Source of the DNA: Rhizobium sp. SSA_523
GTDB lineage: Bacteria > Pseudomonadota > Alphaproteobacteria > Rhizobiales > Rhizobiaceae
Direction of reading: 5' to 3'
Assembly (NCBI RefSeq): GCF_030435705.1
Contig: NZ_CP129382.1
Location: 2,258,501 to 2,322,500, forward strand
DNA length: 64,000 bases
Positions 61,474 to 64,000 of the stretch are shown piece by piece. The translations under genes and the position numbers were made by a program. The notes beneath the pieces were generated by a model. It was not told where the DNA came from and made no database searches. It saw nothing but the letters and a program-made list of their open reading frames with translations. The stretch's first letter is position 1, and every line of letters begins with the position of its first letter.

Positions 61474-62451
61474 ATGTCCTGCATACAGGCTCAAATTTCT
61501 GTCATTCGCGAGGACATCCCTCACCTGGATCAGCGAATGCCGTGGCTGCAGAAAAATCTGGCACAGGAGGACACACGGCTGACCATCGAAGCTCTCAGAT
61601 CCGATATCGAGATCAGGCTGCAAGCGCTGCTGGAAACGGACGAATATTCACCTCCCCAATTGCTCGCGGCGATGAGGCACGCTCTGCTCGGTGGCGGCAA
61701 ACGGATAAGGCCCATCCTGTTCGTGCTCACGACACGCCAGCGCAACAATCTGGCGGCTACCATCGATATTGGCTGCGCTATCGAGATGGTGCATACGGCA
61801 TCGCTGATCCTCGATGACCTGCCTTGCATGGATGATGCAGACCTGCGGCGCGACAAGCCGACGACGCACAAGGTCTTCGGCCAGTCGACCGCCATTCTGG
61901 CGGCCATTTCCCTTCTTACGCGCGGCATGAACATCGTTTCCACGGCCGAGGGCGTGCCTGCGGACGTCCGCTCGCGGCTCGTTGCCATATTGAGCCACGC
62001 CGTCGGCCATACCGGCCTTGCTGCCGGCCAGGAGGTCGATCTGAGCGACGCATCCGGCCAGACCGTGGAGGTGGAGCAGAAGAACTGGCTGAAGACCGGC
62101 AAGCTTTTTGCCGCCATGGCCGAAATGGCGGCGCTTCTCGACGCGCGCCCCTCGGATCAGGCCACGGCACTTGCCGAATTTGCCTTTCATCTCGGCTCGG
62201 CCTTCCAGGCGCTGGATGATCTGCTGGATGCCATTTCGGCGCCGGCCGTTCTCGGCAAGAATACCGGAAAAGATGGCGGGAAAAGCTCGATGGTGAACGA
62301 CAGGGGAGCCGGAGCAACGCGGCTTGCCTATATGTCGCATCTGGATGCCGCCAATCTTGCCTTGTCTCGCTGTGGCGTCGATGAAGAACCGATCCGGCTG
62401 ATGCTGCACTCCATCCACCGTCTCGTGCCGCAGGAGCCGGAGACCGCGTGA
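61474..62451 (+). CDS. crtE: Geranylgeranyl diphosphate synthase
   Basis: A 325-residue trans-prenyltransferase. The first Asp-rich motif LILDDLPCMDDAD (D114, D115, D120) is of the DDxxxxD type; the second is FQALDDLLD (D248, D249, D252). It makes C20 GGPP from IPP and DMAPP/FPP. About 35 hydrophilic residues precede the family start. The ribosome-binding site is weak. It converges on crtX with an 81-bp gap. A farnesyl diphosphate synthase is possible by fold, but the cluster supports CrtE. Confidence 0.92.
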   Translation: MSCIQAQISVIREDIPHLDQRMPWLQKNLAQEDTRLTIEALRSDIEIRLQALLETDEYSPPQLLAAMRHALLGGGKRIRPILFVLTTRQRNNLAATIDIGCAIEMVHTASLILDDLPCMDDADLRRDKPTTHKVFGQSTAILAAISLLTRGMNIVSTAEGVPADVRSRLVAILSHAVGHTGLAAGQEVDLSDASGQTVEVEQKNWLKTGKLFAAMAEMAALLDARPSDQATALAEFAFHLGSAFQALDDLLDAISAPAVLGKNTGKDGGKSSMVNDRGAGATRLAYMSHLDAANLALSRCGVDEEPIRLMLHSIHRLVPQEPETA

Positions 62452-62532
62452 TCCGGCCGCCGCCGGGGTGAAAGCGGAACCTGGAGAGAGGCTGGCCGAA
62501 CCCGCCTGAGCAAGCAGGATCCGATACCGGCG

Positions 62533-63780
62533 TCAGGACGCGCCGGCTGGTGCGACGGCGGTCTCGATCCGATCCATGGCCGCCTGCAGGCCACCGGCGG
62601 CCGCAATCGACCTGCCGATCGTTTGCGCCCGCTCGGCATAAGCAGGGTCGGCCAGAACGGTGGAAATCGCCCGCTTCATTCTTCCCGCTGTCAGCCAATG
62701 CGGCGACAGGCGCAAACCCACCCGGTGATGCGCCACCCTGGCCGCGACGCCCGGCTGATCAAAGGCAATCGGCAGCGCGATCAGCGGCGTACCGAATTCC
62801 AGGGCGTCCATGACGGTATTCATTCCGCCATGGGTGATGCACAGATCCGCCCGCTCCAGCACGGCTCTTTGCGGCGCAAAATCCGTGACCCAGTCCGCGC
62901 CGAGCTGCGCCTGCTGACGCGCATCGAGCCCCCCGCAATGAGCCACCAGAAGTTGAACACCCAAGGCTTTGCAGGCAAGGGCGGCGGCATGGAACAGGCG
63001 GAAGCGATGACCCTGCAGCGTGCCGAGCGACATGAAGACGAAAGGCCTTGCAGGATCGATGGCAAACGGCAGGCTTTCGTCCGGCTGCGGTTTGCGGATC
63101 GGGCCGACCATGTGCAGGTGCCTGCCCGAGGTGGTTCGCGGGAAGTCGAAGGCCGTGACCGTCTGGGCGATCGTGGCAATGTCCGAAAGGCAGGATTGCA
63201 GATCTTCGCCCCGCAAGGCCACACCGTAGCGTGCCGACCAATGCCGAATGAGCCGCCGCTGCTCGGTAAGCAGGAGCCAGGAAACGCGCTGTCCGCCCCG
63301 GTTCCGCTTCGCCCCCTTCGGCGTGGGATCATAGGGCCAGGACAGGAAGGGAAGCGGGATGGCGGGCTCTGTCTGCACCGGAAGCGCGCAGGCGATCGAC
63401 ACCAGCGGCAGCCCCAGAGCCCGCGCAACAATGCCGCAGGCCGGCTCCATCTGGTCACCCAGGATGGCGTCCACGCCCAGCGCCTGCAAATGGCCGGGTA
63501 GGTGGGTGCAAAGCGCGCGCGAGAGGATCACCGTATCATGAACGGTCCGCAAGATGCCGACCGGCCCGCCGGGCTTGGAGGCGCGCTCGATGATCCGGGC
63601 CATCTGGTCACGATCCGTCCCCTCCACCGGCTGCACGGCGAAATGCCCGGCAATTTCGTGCTCCGCCCCCGCGTTCACCAGAAAGGTGACGCGGTGTCCC
63701 CGATGCAGGAGTTCTGCGGCAAGCGCCTCGAAAACGGCGATGTGACTCTTGAAGGGTGGGCAGATAAGGGCAAAGTGCAC
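62533..63780 (-). CDS. crtX: Zeaxanthin glucosyltransferase (GT1)
   Basis: A 415-residue GT1-family glycosyltransferase. It starts with VHFALICPPFKSHIAVFEAL as in CrtX and has the C-terminal nucleotide-sugar block LCITHGGMNTVMDALEFGTP. It transfers glucose from UDP-glucose to hydroxyls of zeaxanthin, or of astaxanthin/adonixanthin where CrtW is present. GTG 63780 is chosen with AGGAAAG about 9 bases upstream. A TTG at 63873 keeps the frame but would overlap the upstream gene. It lies at the end of the cluster, and its substrate would be made by CrtZ and CrtW. Confidence 0.9.
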   Translation of the reverse strand: MHFALICPPFKSHIAVFEALAAELLHRGHRVTFLVNAGAEHEIAGHFAVQPVEGTDRDQMARIIERASKPGGPVGILRTVHDTVILSRALCTHLPGHLQALGVDAILGDQMEPACGIVARALGLPLVSIACALPVQTEPAIPLPFLSWPYDPTPKGAKRNRGGQRVSWLLLTEQRRLIRHWSARYGVALRGEDLQSCLSDIATIAQTVTAFDFPRTTSGRHLHMVGPIRKPQPDESLPFAIDPARPFVFMSLGTLQGHRFRLFHAAALACKALGVQLLVAHCGGLDARQQAQLGADWVTDFAPQRAVLERADLCITHGGMNTVMDALEFGTPLIALPIAFDQPGVAARVAHHRVGLRLSPHWLTAGRMKRAISTVLADPAYAERAQTIGRSIAAAGGLQAAMDRIETAVAPAGAS

Positions 63781-63862
63781 GGGAGCTTTCCTGGTTAGCT
63801 CGACATATTTTGCCTCCGGCGCTTCCGCTTCAAGGTGCCGATGCACGCGTCGGGTCAGGTTT

Positions 63863-64000
63863 TCAGCCGGCAAGAGCCGATGCGAGAATACGCACGGATC
63901 CGACGATGATACTGTCTCCGATCAGGCTGAGCGTCACGAGTTCCAGCAGAGCCATCGCACCGACGGCAACGAAGGTCGGGACTTTGGACGAAAGAAGGAA
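63863..64000 (-). CDS. Partial membrane-protein gene, 3' end only
   Basis: The minus-strand frame is open from the window edge to a TGA at 63863-63865 and encodes the last 45 residues of a protein. They include two hydrophobic stretches (TFVAVGAMALLELVTLSLIG and SIIVGSVRILASALAG). It lies 82 bp upstream of crtX in the same direction, so it may belong to the crtX transcript. The family cannot be named from this fragment. Confidence 0.55.
   Translation of the reverse strand, partial: FLLSSKVPTFVAVGAMALLELVTLSLIGDSIIVGSVRILASALAG

Noticed and set aside
63781-63873. Upstream start of crtX at a TTG (63873)
   Set aside because: It would overlap the end of the upstream membrane-protein gene and add 31 residues before the family start; GTG 63780 has AGGAAAG and matches the usual CrtX N-terminus.

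Overview
The window is high-GC, densely packed chromosomal or chromid DNA from an alphaproteobacterium, most likely of the Rhizobiales and of Rhizobiaceae type. The basis is gene content and order: the rhaRSTPQUK / rhaDI rhamnose layout, an iolR-iolC-iolD-iolE-iolB inositol operon with divergent idhA, the three-gene N-acetylglutaminylglutamine amide (NAGGN) set, a cyoABCD-SURF1 quinol oxidase operon and BigR-type persulfide control. A complete carotenoid cluster of the ketolase/hydroxylase/glucosyltransferase kind marks a pigmented lineage. The genus cannot be fixed from this sequence. No rRNA, tRNA, CRISPR array, transposase or phage gene was found.

Layout. 1-6811 (+): nitrite assimilation (nirB 3' part, nirD, nirC-like transporter, a PP2C phosphatase-protein kinase fusion, cyanase, cysG siroheme synthase). 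6821-10604 (-): malQ and treZ, glucan to trehalose. 10818-12164 (-): MFS transporter. 12500-17719 (+): bo3-type quinol oxidase cyoABCD, SURF1 and a 58-residue membrane protein. 17740-19374: a DUF4112 protein and an FAH-family hydrolase. 19421-20123: long non-coding stretch. 20124-24909 (+): NAGGN osmoprotectant genes. 24990-32761: myo-inositol catabolism, controlled by an RpiR-type IolR. 32789-43752: L-rhamnose uptake and catabolism, controlled by a DeoR-type RhaR. 43792-45827: XRE-cupin regulator divergent from an omega-aminotransferase. 45945-48968: BigR, peroxiredoxin, persulfide-dioxygenase-like hydrolase and TauE/SafE exporter, a reactive-sulfur detoxification unit. 49056-50863: exported Ntn hydrolase and a DUF1269 protein. 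50897-52601: sulfoquinovose-synthase-like gene, then two gene fragments facing each other across what looks like a recombination scar. 53125-64000: two-gene ABC exporter, crtW, crtZ, crtB, crtI, crtY, idi, crtE, crtX and the 3' end of a membrane-protein gene.

How they work together. NirBD with siroheme from CysG reduces nitrite to ammonium, and cyanase adds ammonium from cyanate. The inositol and rhamnose blocks are each a regulator, catabolic enzymes and (for rhamnose) an ABC importer, with symmetric operator candidates in the divergent promoter regions. The carotenoid genes cover every step from IPP/DMAPP to a probable glucosylated keto/hydroxy-carotenoid; the ABC exporter sits 12 bp upstream of crtW in the same direction. 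The points most worth following are that exporter-carotenoid linkage, the scar at about 52495 on the edge of the carotenoid block, the tail-anchored phosphatase-kinase inside the nitrite operon with a strong hairpin at its 5' end, and several unassigned palindromes.
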